Of a stretch of 64,000 nt of DNA, positions 8,922-16,722 are shown piece after piece; position 1 is the first letter of the stretch; the number at the start of each line of letters is the position of its first letter. Under the pieces are notes generated by a model. It did no database searches, was not told the origin of the DNA, and saw only the letters and a program-made list of their open reading frames with translations. The translations under genes were made by a program, and so were the position numbers. Location: NCBI GenBank assembly GCA_963666475.2, contig OY762821.2:868001-932000 (forward strand), given 5' to 3'. The DNA is from JBFHIZ01 sp963666475 (GTDB taxonomy: Bacteria > Bacillota > Clostridia > Lachnospirales > Lachnospiraceae).

Positions 8922-8937
8922 GCGATGTTACCATCGC
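8922..8937 (-). other. GNRA-capped hairpin after the HPr-like gene
   Basis: Read on the - strand, GCGATG-GTAA-CATCGC is a 6-bp GC-rich stem with a GUAA (GNRA) tetraloop, starting 11 bases after the stop of the HPr-like gene. No T-run follows, so it is probably a 3'-end or stability element and not the terminator itself. Confidence 0.5.
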
Positions 8938-8948
8938 GAAGGCAATGA

Positions 8949-9182
8949 CTATTCTACGATGTATGGTTTTAATACTTCAAGAATTGCATCTGCTTCATCG
9001 TCAGCATGAATATTTAAATTAATAGGTCTAGATAAATCTAAACTGAAAATACCCATAATCGATTTTGCGTCGATAACATATCTTCCAGACACTAAATCGA
9101 AATCATGATCAAATCTTGTAATATCGTTAACGAATGATTTAACTTTATCAATTGAGTTCAAGGAAATCTTTACTGTTTTCAT
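8949..9182 (-). CDS. HPr-like protein lacking the phosphotransfer histidine
   Basis: A 77-residue protein with the HPr fold pattern. The central KSIMGIFSL matches the regulatory-serine helix of HPr (Ser46 region), and the C-terminus has the usual beta strand and helix (NLNIHADDEADAILEVL). The active-site loop around His15 (GLHxRPA) is missing. In its place stands SIDKVKSFVND with no histidine, so it cannot act as a PTS phosphocarrier. The start is set at 9182 because TAAGGAGGACGAAAG precedes it; an in-frame ATG 36 bases upstream lacks such a site. It is monocistronic with its own promoter. It could be a Crh-like regulatory protein or a diverged HPr-fold protein of unknown role. Confidence 0.85.
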   Translation of the reverse strand: MKTVKISLNSIDKVKSFVNDITRFDHDFDLVSGRYVIDAKSIMGIFSLDLSRPINLNIHADDEADAILEVLKPYIVE

Positions 9183-9223
9183 ACTTTCGTCCTCCTTAGC
9201 AATAAATTGTTTATACAACTAAT

Positions 9224-9252
9224 ATTTTATATGGTTGTAAAGATAAAGTCAA
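9224..9252 (-). promoter_or_regulatory. Promoter for the HPr-like gene
   Basis: On the - strand TTGACT (9252-9247) and TAAAAT (9229-9224) are separated by 17 bases, five of six matches each to the sigma-A consensus. They lie about 40 bases before the start codon. Confidence 0.75.
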
Positions 9253-9263
9253 GACGTTAACAT
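9235..9263 (+). promoter_or_regulatory. Candidate promoter for mtaB
   Basis: TTGTAA (9235-9240) and TAACAT (9258-9263) have a 17-base spacer and lie 23 bases before the mtaB start. The -10 is weak. The site overlaps the divergent promoter of the HPr-like gene, so the two may compete. Confidence 0.4.
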
Positions 9264-9286
9264 CACGAAAAAAGAAAGGAAATCTT

Positions 9287-10615
9287 ATGAAAGTAGCATT
9301 ACACAATTTGGGTTGCAAAGTAAATGCATATGAAACGGATGCGATGCAGCAAAAATTGACGGAAAATGGCTATGAAATTGTAAATTATGATGAATTTGCA
9401 GATATTTATATCGTAAATACATGCAGTGTTACCAATGTCGCAGAACGAAAAAGTAGACAGCAGTTACACAAAGGGAAGAAAATTAATCCGGATGCAATTA
9501 TCGTAGCGGTGGGATGCTATTCCCAAATCAACAGCGAACAGGCAGATGCGGATGAAAAAATAGATCTCGTAATTGGAAACAATCGTAAGCAGGACATTGT
9601 TTCCATTATTGAAGAATACATTGGTGAAAACAAAGAGACTGCCAAACATGCGGTGGATGTCATTGATATCAACCATGAAAAAGAATATGAAGAGATGCAA
9701 TTATCAACGGTGACAGAACATACTAGAGCCTATGTAAAGATTCAAGATGGGTGTAACCAGTTTTGTACGTATTGCATCATTCCTTATGCAAGAGGACGTG
9801 TGCGCAGTCGAAGACCAGAAAATGTGATTCGAGAAGCACAAGGACTGGCTGATGCTGGATTTTTGGAAATTGTATTAACTGGAATCCACATTGGATCCTA
9901 TGGTCTGGATTTTGAATCATCCAATGAAACGGCATTGATTTCTCTGATTGAAGAATTAGGAAATGTGGAGGGAATCGAGCGAATTCGTATGAGCTCTTTT
10001 GAACCACGTATTCTAACGGAAGAATTTGTGGAAAGGCTGTCCAAAGTAGAAAAAATGTGCCCGCATTTTCATCTCTCCATGCAGAGTGGGTGTGATCGCA
10101 CGCTGAAACGCATGAATCGCAAATATACAACCGATGAATATTATGAAAAAGTGATACTGCTTCGGAAATATTTTGAAAATCCTGCGATTACCACAGACGT
10201 CATTGTTGGTTTCCCGGGAGAGACGGATGATGAATTTGCGGAGACCGTAGCTTTCATAAAAAAAATATTATTTTATGAGACACACATATTTAAATATTCA
10301 AAACGTAATGGAACGCCAGCTGCAATCATGAAAGAGCAAATTTCTGGTGAAATCAAAACGCAAAGAAGCAAGATTCTAATGGATTTAGGTGAGGAAAAGG
10401 CGTATGAATATCGAAGAAATCTTGTCAATAGCGTAAGAAGTGTGTTGTTTGAAGAAAAAAAAGAAATCTACGGAAGAAATTATCAGATTGGGCATACAAG
10501 AGAGTATGTCAAAGTGGCAGTTCCAACTGAGGAAGACCTTACAAATCAGATTCTTGAAGTGTCAATTGATGGATTTATCACAAAAGAACTTATGTCAGCT
10601 TCTTGTAATTTATAG
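9287..10615 (+). CDS. mtaB: tRNA t6A37 methylthiotransferase MtaB
   Basis: Radical-SAM enzyme that adds a methylthio group to t6A37 of ANN-decoding tRNAs, giving ms2t6A. The 442-residue protein has an N-terminal MTTase domain with three cluster cysteines (LGCKVNAYE, NTCSVTN, VGCYSQ). The radical-SAM motif CNQFCTYC is around residues 155-162, followed by PYARGRVRSR, and a TRAM-like beta domain lies at the C-terminus. The YARGR/EAD order and overall length place it with MtaB (YqeV) and not MiaB. AGAAAGGAAATCTT precedes the ATG. The promoter for the next operon lies inside its last codons. Confidence 0.93.
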   Translation: MKVALHNLGCKVNAYETDAMQQKLTENGYEIVNYDEFADIYIVNTCSVTNVAERKSRQQLHKGKKINPDAIIVAVGCYSQINSEQADADEKIDLVIGNNRKQDIVSIIEEYIGENKETAKHAVDVIDINHEKEYEEMQLSTVTEHTRAYVKIQDGCNQFCTYCIIPYARGRVRSRRPENVIREAQGLADAGFLEIVLTGIHIGSYGLDFESSNETALISLIEELGNVEGIERIRMSSFEPRILTEEFVERLSKVEKMCPHFHLSMQSGCDRTLKRMNRKYTTDEYYEKVILLRKYFENPAITTDVIVGFPGETDDEFAETVAFIKKILFYETHIFKYSKRNGTPAAIMKEQISGEIKTQRSKILMDLGEEKAYEYRRNLVNSVRSVLFEEKKEIYGRNYQIGHTREYVKVAVPTEEDLTNQILEVSIDGFITKELMSASCNL

Positions 10616-10631
10616 TCGAATAGAGTAGAAT
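10603..10631 (+). promoter_or_regulatory. Promoter for ireB-ruvX-DUF1292
   Basis: TTGTAA (10603-10608) and TAGAAT (10626-10631) have a 17-base spacer. The -35 lies in the last codons of mtaB. The start codon of ireB follows 60 bases after the -10. Confidence 0.65.
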
Positions 10632-10690
10632 GAACATATATGTGAAACTATGTTCCGAAATAATAATTATGATGTCACATGGAGATTGAT

Positions 10691-10972
10691 ATGGAAGATT
10701 TAGGAAATACCCAATATTTCAAAGTTGAATCAGAACCGGAGACCAAAGCAAGTGTTGTACTCGAAACCGTGTACGAAGCAATGCTGGAAAAAGGGTACAA
10801 TCCGGTAAGTCAGATTGTTGGATACATTATGTCTGGAGATCCTACTTATATAACGAGCTATAATGGTGCAAGAAACTTGATTATGCGTGTGGAACGTGAT
10901 GAACTTGTGGAAGAGCTTTTGAGAACGTATATCAAAGACCATAAGTTACCAGGAGATGAAACATGCGAATAA
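10691..10972 (+). CDS. ireB: IreB family regulatory phosphoprotein (DUF965)
   Basis: Small cytosolic protein of the family whose Enterococcus member IreB is phosphorylated by the Ser/Thr kinase IreK and affects cephalosporin resistance. The 93-residue protein shows the family motifs YNPVSQIVGYIMSGDP and ITSYNGAR...RDELVEELL. The start is placed at 10691, not at the ATG at 10679. The bases GGAG inside the earlier codons sit six bases before 10691 and make a proper ribosome binding site. The order ireB-ruvX-DUF1292 is conserved in Firmicutes (yrzL-yrrK-yrzB in Bacillus). Its stop overlaps the ruvX start by ten bases. Confidence 0.93.
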   Translation: MEDLGNTQYFKVESEPETKASVVLETVYEAMLEKGYNPVSQIVGYIMSGDPTYITSYNGARNLIMRVERDELVEELLRTYIKDHKLPGDETCE

Positions 10973-11397
10973 TTGGATTGGATTTTGGTTCGAAAACAGT
11001 TGGAGTGGCAATGAGTGATTCGTTGCTAATCACCGCTCAAGGAGTCGAAATCATTACAAGAGATGCGGAAAATAAAATCCGTAAAACTCTTGCTCGAATT
11101 GAAGAGTTGATAGAAGAGTATGAGGTGGAAACAATCGTACTTGGATATCCAAAGAATATGAACAATACACTTGGCGAACGTGCAGAAAAGACGGAAGACT
11201 TTAAGGATAAGTTGGAACGTAGAACTGGATTACCAGTTGTGCTTTGGGACGAAAGATTATCCACCGTTGCAGCGGATCAAATTATGATGGAATCGGGTAT
11301 TCGAAGAGAAAATCGCAAGCAATATGTGGATAAGATTGCAGCAACCTTTATCTTGCAAGGTTATTTGGATTATTTGAAAAATCAAAAGGAAAAATAA
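10963..11397 (+). CDS. ruvX: RuvX/YqgF family nuclease-fold protein
   Basis: RNase H-fold protein of the YqgF family, named putative Holliday junction resolvase and linked in bacteria to pre-16S rRNA 5' end maturation. The 144-residue protein begins MRIIGLDFGSKTVGVAMSD with the first catalytic Asp. It continues with VLGYPKNMNNTLGERA and ends with the LWDERLSTVAA motif carrying the second acidic site. It overlaps ireB and is three bases from the DUF1292 gene, so the three are co-transcribed. Confidence 0.93.
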   Translation: MRIIGLDFGSKTVGVAMSDSLLITAQGVEIITRDAENKIRKTLARIEELIEEYEVETIVLGYPKNMNNTLGERAEKTEDFKDKLERRTGLPVVLWDERLSTVAADQIMMESGIRRENRKQYVDKIAATFILQGYLDYLKNQKEK

Positions 11398-11399
11398 AT

Positions 11400-11654
11400 A
11401 TGGAAAAGATTACATTTGTACAAGACGACCAGACAAGCGTAGAGTTTTTTGTGTTAGAAAAAACAACATTACGTGGAGTTGAATATATATTAGTGACCGA
11501 GGAAGAAGAAGGCGATGCGGATGCTTTTATTTTAAAAGATGTTTCAGCGGCTGAATCGGAAGAGTCTGAATATATTGTGGTAGAAGATGAAGAAGAACTT
11601 GAAGTGATTGCAAAAGTGTTTGAAAATTTATTAGAGGACATTACCTTTGCCTAA
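11400..11654 (+). CDS. DUF1292 (YrzB-like) acidic protein
   Basis: An 84-residue, strongly acidic protein matching the DUF1292 pattern: N-terminal beta strands (VEFFVLEKTTLRGVEYILV), a central Glu/Asp-rich run, and a C-terminal helix (EEELEVIAKVFENLLED). Function is unknown. It is the third gene of the conserved ireB-ruvX-yrzB group and starts two bases after the ruvX stop. No signal peptide or membrane segment is present. Confidence 0.9.
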   Translation: MEKITFVQDDQTSVEFFVLEKTTLRGVEYILVTEEEEGDADAFILKDVSAAESEESEYIVVEDEEELEVIAKVFENLLEDITFA

Positions 11655-11676
11655 AAACAAAGGATTATATTCATGT

Positions 11677-11730
11677 AGAGAGAGAGGGCTGACTTGCTAT
11701 TTGATGTTTGGATAGTAATCAAATCTCTCT
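11677..11730 (+). other. Possible structured leader of the RNase J gene
   Basis: ATTTGAT (11699-11705) can pair with ATCAAAT (11718-11724), and AGAGAGA (11677-11683) can pair with TCTCTCT (11724-11730). The two pairings share one base. The element lies between DUF1292 and the RNase J start. It could be a weak terminator (TTTCTT follows) or a 5' leader structure; neither is proven. Confidence 0.35.
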
Positions 11731-11758
11731 TTCTTAAATAATAGCAAGGAGAAAAATA

Positions 11759-13435
11759 TTGAAGAAAGAAAATTTGAACCAGGATTCAAAGTTGAAAATT
11801 ATTCCACTTGGAGGACTGGAGCAGATCGGTATGAACATTACTGCCTTCGAATACGAAGATAGTATTGTTGTTGTGGATTGCGGATTGAGCTTTCCGGCAG
11901 ATGATATGCTGGGGATTGATCTTGTTATTCCAGACATAACATATCTGATCGAAAATCAGGAGAAAATTAAAGGATTTGTGTTTACGCACGGACACGAGGA
12001 TCATATTGGGGCAATTCCATATGTATTCAAAGAACTGAAAACATCAATCTATGCTACACGACTTACTATGGCGTTGATCGAAAATAAGTTGGAACAACAT
12101 GATCTATCAAAAAAAGTGCGAAGAAAAACCGTACAATTTGGTCAAATCATTACACTTGGAGATTTTCGAATTGAATTTATCAAAACAAATCATAGTATTG
12201 TAGATGCGGCTGCATTAGCAATTTATTCAAAAGCAGGAATTGTCATTCATACAGGTGATTTTAAAGTGGATTATACTCCAGTGTTTGGAGATGCAATTGA
12301 CTTACAAAGATTTGGAGAACTTGGAAAAAAAGGCGTATTAGCCCTCATGTGTGATAGTACAAACGCAGAAAGACCAGGATTTACGCAGTCTGAAAAGACG
12401 GTTGGTCTCGCTTTTGATGAGATTTTTCAACAAAATCAAGATACAAGAATTATTGTGGCAACGTTTGCTTCCAATGTAGACCGTGTGCAACAGATTATCA
12501 ATACAGCTAGAAAGTTTAATCGTAAAGTAGTCGTGGAAGGTCGAAGTATGGTTACCGTCATTGAAACAGCAAGAAATATTGGCTGTCTGGATGTGCCGGA
12601 AAATACATTGATAGATATTGAACAGTTGAAAAACTATCCAAGAGAACAAACAGTATTAATTACGACTGGAAGTCAAGGGGAAAGTATGGCTGCGCTTAGC
12701 AGAATGGCAAATGGTTCACACAAAAAAGTGACGATAGATTCCAATGATACGGTTATTTTTTCGTCACATCCAATCCCTGGAAATGAAAAAGCAGTTACAA
12801 AAGTAATTAATGAATTATATAAAAAGGGTGCAGACGTTATTTTCCAGGATGCACATGTTTCTGGACATGCATGTCGCGAGGAGATTAAGCTGATTTATGC
12901 ACTGACTGATCCTACATATGCGATTCCAGTGCACGGTGAATACCGCCATTTGAAAGCGCAGGAAAAGCTGGCGATTGAACTCGGTGTAAGTAAAGATAAC
13001 ATCTTCATATTAAAATCCGGAGATGTACTACAGATCAGCGAGGAAGAAGCGAAAGTAACAGGCCATGTACCTGCTGGTGGTGTCTTGGTTGATGGGCTTG
13101 GCGTAGGTGATGTTGGAAACATTGTTTTACGTGATCGTCAGCATTTAGCAGAAGATGGAATTATTATTTGTACACTTGCAATGGTAAGAGGTACCAATGT
13201 TATGGCATCTGAACCATTTATACAATCACGTGGATTTGTTTATGTCAGAGAATCGGACGAGCTCATGAATGATTTAAAAGATGCGATTCAGACAGTGGTA
13301 GATCGTATTAGTGAGAAAAACATAAAAGATCGAAACAAGATTCGAAATAATATCAGAGAAGCGGTAAGCGACTTTGTATGGAAACGTACGAAAAGAAGAC
13401 CGATGATTTTACCAATGATCATTGAAGTGGATTAA
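11759..13435 (+). CDS. rnj: Ribonuclease J
   Basis: Metallo-beta-lactamase/beta-CASP ribonuclease with 5'-exonuclease and endonuclease activity in mRNA decay and rRNA processing. The 558-residue protein has the zinc motif FTHGHEDHIGAIP (about residue 75) and GDFKVD. The beta-CASP motifs include MCDSTNAERPG, TTGSQGE and FSSHPIPGN, and PVHGEYRHLKAQ is a late active-site motif. Translation starts at a TTG, supported by CAAGGAG seven bases upstream. Only one RNase J is in the window, so J1 or J2 identity cannot be decided. The next gene begins 12 bases after the stop. Confidence 0.95.
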   Translation: MKKENLNQDSKLKIIPLGGLEQIGMNITAFEYEDSIVVVDCGLSFPADDMLGIDLVIPDITYLIENQEKIKGFVFTHGHEDHIGAIPYVFKELKTSIYATRLTMALIENKLEQHDLSKKVRRKTVQFGQIITLGDFRIEFIKTNHSIVDAAALAIYSKAGIVIHTGDFKVDYTPVFGDAIDLQRFGELGKKGVLALMCDSTNAERPGFTQSEKTVGLAFDEIFQQNQDTRIIVATFASNVDRVQQIINTARKFNRKVVVEGRSMVTVIETARNIGCLDVPENTLIDIEQLKNYPREQTVLITTGSQGESMAALSRMANGSHKKVTIDSNDTVIFSSHPIPGNEKAVTKVINELYKKGADVIFQDAHVSGHACREEIKLIYALTDPTYAIPVHGEYRHLKAQEKLAIELGVSKDNIFILKSGDVLQISEEEAKVTGHVPAGGVLVDGLGVGDVGNIVLRDRQHLAEDGIIICTLAMVRGTNVMASEPFIQSRGFVYVRESDELMNDLKDAIQTVVDRISEKNIKDRNKIRNNIREAVSDFVWKRTKRRPMILPMIIEVD

Positions 13436-13447
13436 TGGAGGAAAGCA

Positions 13448-13828
13448 GTGAGAACGAAGCAGATAATTTCGGCACTTGCAGTGAATATTTTACAGATTGC
13501 GTTAATCGTGATTCTAGTAATCGCGGTTTATAGAGGTGCCACAAAAGCCTATGATTTCGGATATCATGTCTTTGCAGAAGAAGCGGCAGAAATTGAGCCA
13601 GGACGTGATTTTGAAGTGACTGTGGTGCAAGGTAAAAGCGTAAAAGATGTAGCCGATATGCTAGAAGAATATGGATTGATTAAATCTGCTGAGATTTATC
13701 AGATTCGTGAATGGTTTTCGCCAGAGCATGGAGACATGCAACCTGGTGTATATGTTTTAAATTCATCCATGTATCCCTCAGAAATGATTACAATTTTGTC
13801 GGGGACAAATGACGAAACGACAGAATAG
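13448..13828 (+). CDS. Short membrane-anchored MltG-like protein without catalytic domain
   Basis: A 126-residue protein with one N-terminal membrane segment (about residues 9-28) and an extracellular domain. The segment VVQGKSVKDVADMLEEYGLIKSAEIY resembles the LysM-like N-terminal subdomain of the endolytic transglycosylase MltG/YceG. The conserved catalytic domain with its essential glutamate is absent, and full MltG is near 340 residues or more. No downstream frame continues it, because trmR starts 49 bases later, so it looks like a genuine short form. GTG start with GGAGG seven bases upstream. It could bind or regulate peptidoglycan; no enzymatic role can be claimed. Confidence 0.7.
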   Translation: MRTKQIISALAVNILQIALIVILVIAVYRGATKAYDFGYHVFAEEAAEIEPGRDFEVTVVQGKSVKDVADMLEEYGLIKSAEIYQIREWFSPEHGDMQPGVYVLNSSMYPSEMITILSGTNDETTE

Positions 13829-13877
13829 GGATATTGCATGGTGAACGTACAAAAGAATACAACATGGAGAAGAGAAT

Positions 13878-14519
13878 ATGATTATCGATGATAGAATGGT
13901 CTCTTTTATCAATTCATTTGATGCAGGAAACACACCAGAAATAGATCAGTTAGAGGCAGAAGCAATTGCAAATTATGTTCCGATTATTCGGAAAGAGATG
14001 CAGAGCCTGCTCAAATTTTTTCTCGTTAGTAAACAACCAAAAAAAATTTTGGAAGTTGGAACAGCGGTTGGATTCTCTGCAATTTTGATGAGTACCTATG
14101 CGCCAAAAGATTGTCATATTACAACCATTGAAAAATACGAGAAGCGTATTCCCATCGCACGTGAGAATTTTGTGAAAGCAAAAAAGGAAGAGCAGATCAC
14201 TATGTTATGTGGTGATGCAAAAGATATATTAGAAGAGTTGAATGATCAATTTGACTTGATTTTTATGGATGCTGCAAAGGGTCAGTATCAAAGTTATTTA
14301 CCTGATGTTTTGCGTATGCTGAATAAAGGAGGATTGTTGATATCGGATAATGTTTTGCAAGAAGGAGATTTAATCGAATCCCGATTTGCAATTACCAGAC
14401 GAAATCGTACAATTCATTCACGTATGCGAGAATATTTATATGAGTTAAAACATCATGAGCAATTGGAGACGGTCATTTTACCGGTAGGAGACGGGGTAAC
14501 AGTAAGTGTCAAAAAATAG
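13878..14519 (+). CDS. trmR: tRNA 5-hydroxyuridine methyltransferase TrmR (O-methyltransferase family 3)
   Basis: SAM-dependent O-methyltransferase of 213 residues. Motifs include ILEVGTAVGFSAILM (SAM loop, about residue 57), ITTIEKYEKRIPIARENF, LIFMDAAKGQY and LISDNVLQEGDL. These fit the YrrM group. YrrM/TrmR of Bacillus subtilis methylates 5-hydroxyuridine at tRNA position 34 to 5-methoxyuridine. The directly overlapping downstream gene is a U32 protein of the group that makes the hydroxyuridine substrate, which strongly supports this role over a generic catechol-type methyltransferase. Confidence 0.85.
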   Translation: MIIDDRMVSFINSFDAGNTPEIDQLEAEAIANYVPIIRKEMQSLLKFFLVSKQPKKILEVGTAVGFSAILMSTYAPKDCHITTIEKYEKRIPIARENFVKAKKEEQITMLCGDAKDILEELNDQFDLIFMDAAKGQYQSYLPDVLRMLNKGGLLISDNVLQEGDLIESRFAITRRNRTIHSRMREYLYELKHHEQLETVILPVGDGVTVSVKK

Positions 14520-15741
14520 AAAGAAACCAGAATTATTAATACCTGCTGGAAGCTTGGAACTTCTCTATACAGCAATTCGATATGGAGCAGATGCTGTATA
14601 TATTGGAGGACAGGCTTTTAGTTTACGTGCAAATGCAAAGAATTTTTCGAGAGAGGATATTGAAAAAGGAATCTCTTTTGCACACAAATATGGTAAAAAA
14701 GTATACATTACCGCAAATATTTTGGCGCATAATCATGATATTGAAGAAGCGCGTACATATTTTAAGGAAATTAAGGAAATAAAACCGGATGGGTTGATTA
14801 TTGCTGACCCTGGAATGTATTTCGTGGCAAACGAGATTTGTCCAGAAATAGAGATCCACATTAGCACACAGGCAAACAATACAAATTATGAAACGTTTAT
14901 GTTTTGGTATCGTCTTGGCGTGAAACGTGTTGTATCTGCAAGAGAATTATCATTAAAAGAAATACAAGAGATCAGAAATCGAATTCCAGAGGATATGGAA
15001 ATTGAAAGCTTTGTACATGGTGCCATGTGTATTTCCTATTCCGGAAGATGCCTTCTGAGCAATTATTTTACTGGAAGAGATGCAAACAAGGGTGCGTGTA
15101 CACATCCATGCAGATGGAAATACTCAATTGTTGAAGAGCAAAGGCCGGGACAGTATCTTCCTGTTTATGAGAATGAACGTGGAACGTATATTTTTAATTC
15201 GAAAGATCTATGCATGATAGAACATATGCCTGAAATGATAGAGGCTGGTATCGACAGCTTGAAAATTGAGGGACGTATGAAGACCGCGCTATACGTGGCT
15301 ACTGTTGCGAGAACATATCGAAAAGCAATTGATGATTATTTTGAATCTGAGGAATTGTATCGTGAACATTTACCTTGGTATAAAGAAGAAATTGCAAAAT
15401 GTACTTATCGTCAGTTTACAACAGGATTCTATTTTGGGAAACCTGACGAAGACACACAGATTTATGATTCAAATACATATATAAATGAGTATATATACTT
15501 AGGAACCATTGAAGACGTATCAGATGATTTACACACTATTATTCAAAAAAATAAATTTTCAGTCGGTGATGAAATAGAGATTATGAAACCGTCGGGTGAA
15601 AACATTGTTTGCAGTGTGGAAATGATTTTTGATGACGAAAAGAATGAGATGGAAAGTGCCCCACACCCAAAACAAAAGCTGTTAATTAAGCTCACAGAAA
15701 CAGGTGAGGTTGGTGATATTCTTAGGGTGAAAAAGGAATAA
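14506..15741 (+). CDS. trhP: U32 family tRNA hydroxylation protein TrhP
   Basis: U32 'peptidase' family member of 411 residues. The family signature ESFVHGAMCISYSGRC is near residue 170 and is followed by the cluster cysteines in KGACTHPCRW. The N-terminal barrel begins ELLIPAGSLELL. TrhP proteins are needed for prephenate-dependent formation of 5-hydroxyuridine at tRNA position 34, the substrate of TrmR just upstream. A GTG start at 14506 overlaps trmR by 14 bases, which indicates coupling. A true protease function is possible but less likely in this context. Confidence 0.87.
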   Translation: MSKNRKKPELLIPAGSLELLYTAIRYGADAVYIGGQAFSLRANAKNFSREDIEKGISFAHKYGKKVYITANILAHNHDIEEARTYFKEIKEIKPDGLIIADPGMYFVANEICPEIEIHISTQANNTNYETFMFWYRLGVKRVVSARELSLKEIQEIRNRIPEDMEIESFVHGAMCISYSGRCLLSNYFTGRDANKGACTHPCRWKYSIVEEQRPGQYLPVYENERGTYIFNSKDLCMIEHMPEMIEAGIDSLKIEGRMKTALYVATVARTYRKAIDDYFESEELYREHLPWYKEEIAKCTYRQFTTGFYFGKPDEDTQIYDSNTYINEYIYLGTIEDVSDDLHTIIQKNKFSVGDEIEIMKPSGENIVCSVEMIFDDEKNEMESAPHPKQKLLIKLTETGEVGDILRVKKE

Positions 15742-15782
15742 ATATTGGAATAAAAAAATTTTATATTTCTGAGCTTTTTCTC

Positions 15783-15811
15783 TTGAAAAAAAGAAAGAGC
15801 TCATGTATAAT
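15783..15811 (+). promoter_or_regulatory. Promoter of tRNA-Gln
   Basis: TTGAAA (15783-15788), a 17-base spacer and a perfect TATAAT (15806-15811) lie 21 bases before the tRNA. This is one of the best consensus promoters in the window, as expected for a stable RNA. Confidence 0.88.
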
Positions 15812-15832
15812 ACTCAAGTGGCAAAAAATTAA

Positions 15833-15904
15833 TGGGCTATCGCCAAACGGTAAGGCAACGGACTCTGACTCCGTCATCTCAAGGTTCGAATCCTTGTAGC
15901 CCAG
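15833..15904 (+). tRNA. tRNA-Gln (anticodon CTG)
   Basis: A 72-base cloverleaf. The acceptor arm TGGGCTA pairs with TAGCCCA and discriminator G follows. The anticodon stem ACGGA/TCCGT holds the loop CTCTGAC, giving anticodon CTG for the codon CAG. The T arm CAAGG-TTCGAAT-CCTTG is perfect. The 3' CCA is not encoded. Confidence 0.95.
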
Positions 15905-15907
15905 TTG

Positions 15908-15939
15908 AAAAATACTCTCGAGTGTTCGAGAGTATTTTT
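15908..15939 (+). terminator. Terminator of tRNA-Gln
   Basis: A 14-bp perfect stem, AAAAATACTCTCGA (15908-15921) with TCGAGAGTATTTTT (15926-15939), loop GTGT, ending in a run of seven T. A second inverted repeat follows directly: TTTTTGTTCA (15937-15946) with TGAACAAAAA (15960-15969). Confidence 0.93.
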
Positions 15940-15996
15940 TTGTTCAAAGATTCTGGGGATGAACAAAAATTGTCTTGAAGGAAGGCTAGTAGAATT

Positions 15997-16722
15997 ATGT
16001 ACCAAACAGAAGGAAGAATACGTTTTAGTGAAACAAATGATAAATTACATTTAACTCCAGAAGCATTGCTGAATTATTTTCAGGATTGTAGTACGTTTCA
16101 GTCGGAGGATTTGGGAATCGGAATTGAATATTTAAAAGATTTAGATATGGTATGGGTTGTGTCTTCGTGGCAGATTGTCGTTAAACGCTTTCCAAAACTG
16201 GGCGAATACATTTCTTGTAAAACAATGCCTTATGATTTCAAAGGTTTTTTCGGATATCGTAACTATATGATGGAGGACGAGACGGGGGAGAGAATTGCAT
16301 TTGCAAGCGCTCTTTATTGTTTGATTTCGATCACGGATGGGAAACCAGTGAAACCTACCGAAGCCATGATCCAAAAATATGAGATTGAAGAACGACTTGA
16401 AATGGATTATGCACCTAGAAAAATCAATGTGCCAGATGGTGGGGAACGACGTATTCCCATTGAGGTAAAGAAACAATATATTGATACCAATGGACATGTA
16501 AATAATGCACAGTATATGAAACTTGCAATGGACGCACTAATGGATGAAGATCTGATACATGAAAATACACTCGGTCAGATTCGTGTACAATACAAAAAAG
16601 AAGCTTTGCTCGGGGATGTTCTATATCCTCGTGTAATCAATGGAGAAATGACTACAGTGATTTCTCTGGAAGATGTGGAGGGAAACCCTTACGCAATTAT
16701 TGAATTGAAAGGAAAAGAATGA
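15997..16722 (+). CDS. Acyl-ACP thioesterase (FatA/FatB-like)
   Basis: Hydrolyses acyl-ACP to free fatty acids; many Clostridia encode one such plant-type thioesterase. The 241-residue protein has two hotdog halves. The C-terminal half holds DTNGHVNNAQYMKLAMD (about residues 165-180), the motif of plant Fat enzymes with catalytic Asn and His. The N-terminal half holds FQDCSTFQSEDLG and MVWVVSSWQI. The C-terminal stop overlaps the cvfB start by four bases (ATGA). GAAGGAAGGCTAG is upstream of the ATG. Confidence 0.9.
   Translation: MYQTEGRIRFSETNDKLHLTPEALLNYFQDCSTFQSEDLGIGIEYLKDLDMVWVVSSWQIVVKRFPKLGEYISCKTMPYDFKGFFGYRNYMMEDETGERIAFASALYCLISITDGKPVKPTEAMIQKYEIEERLEMDYAPRKINVPDGGERRIPIEVKKQYIDTNGHVNNAQYMKLAMDALMDEDLIHENTLGQIRVQYKKEALLGDVLYPRVINGEMTTVISLEDVEGNPYAIIELKGKE

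Noticed and set aside
10440..10628. Second open frame on + at the end of mtaB, suggesting a frameshift
   Set aside because: The main mtaB frame runs through to a normal C-terminus with intact motifs; the other frame is low-complexity lysine-rich.
13448..13828. Frameshift or truncation of a full mltG gene
   Set aside because: No frame after 13828 encodes the MltG catalytic domain, and trmR begins 49 bases later with its own start, so a genuine short protein is more likely.
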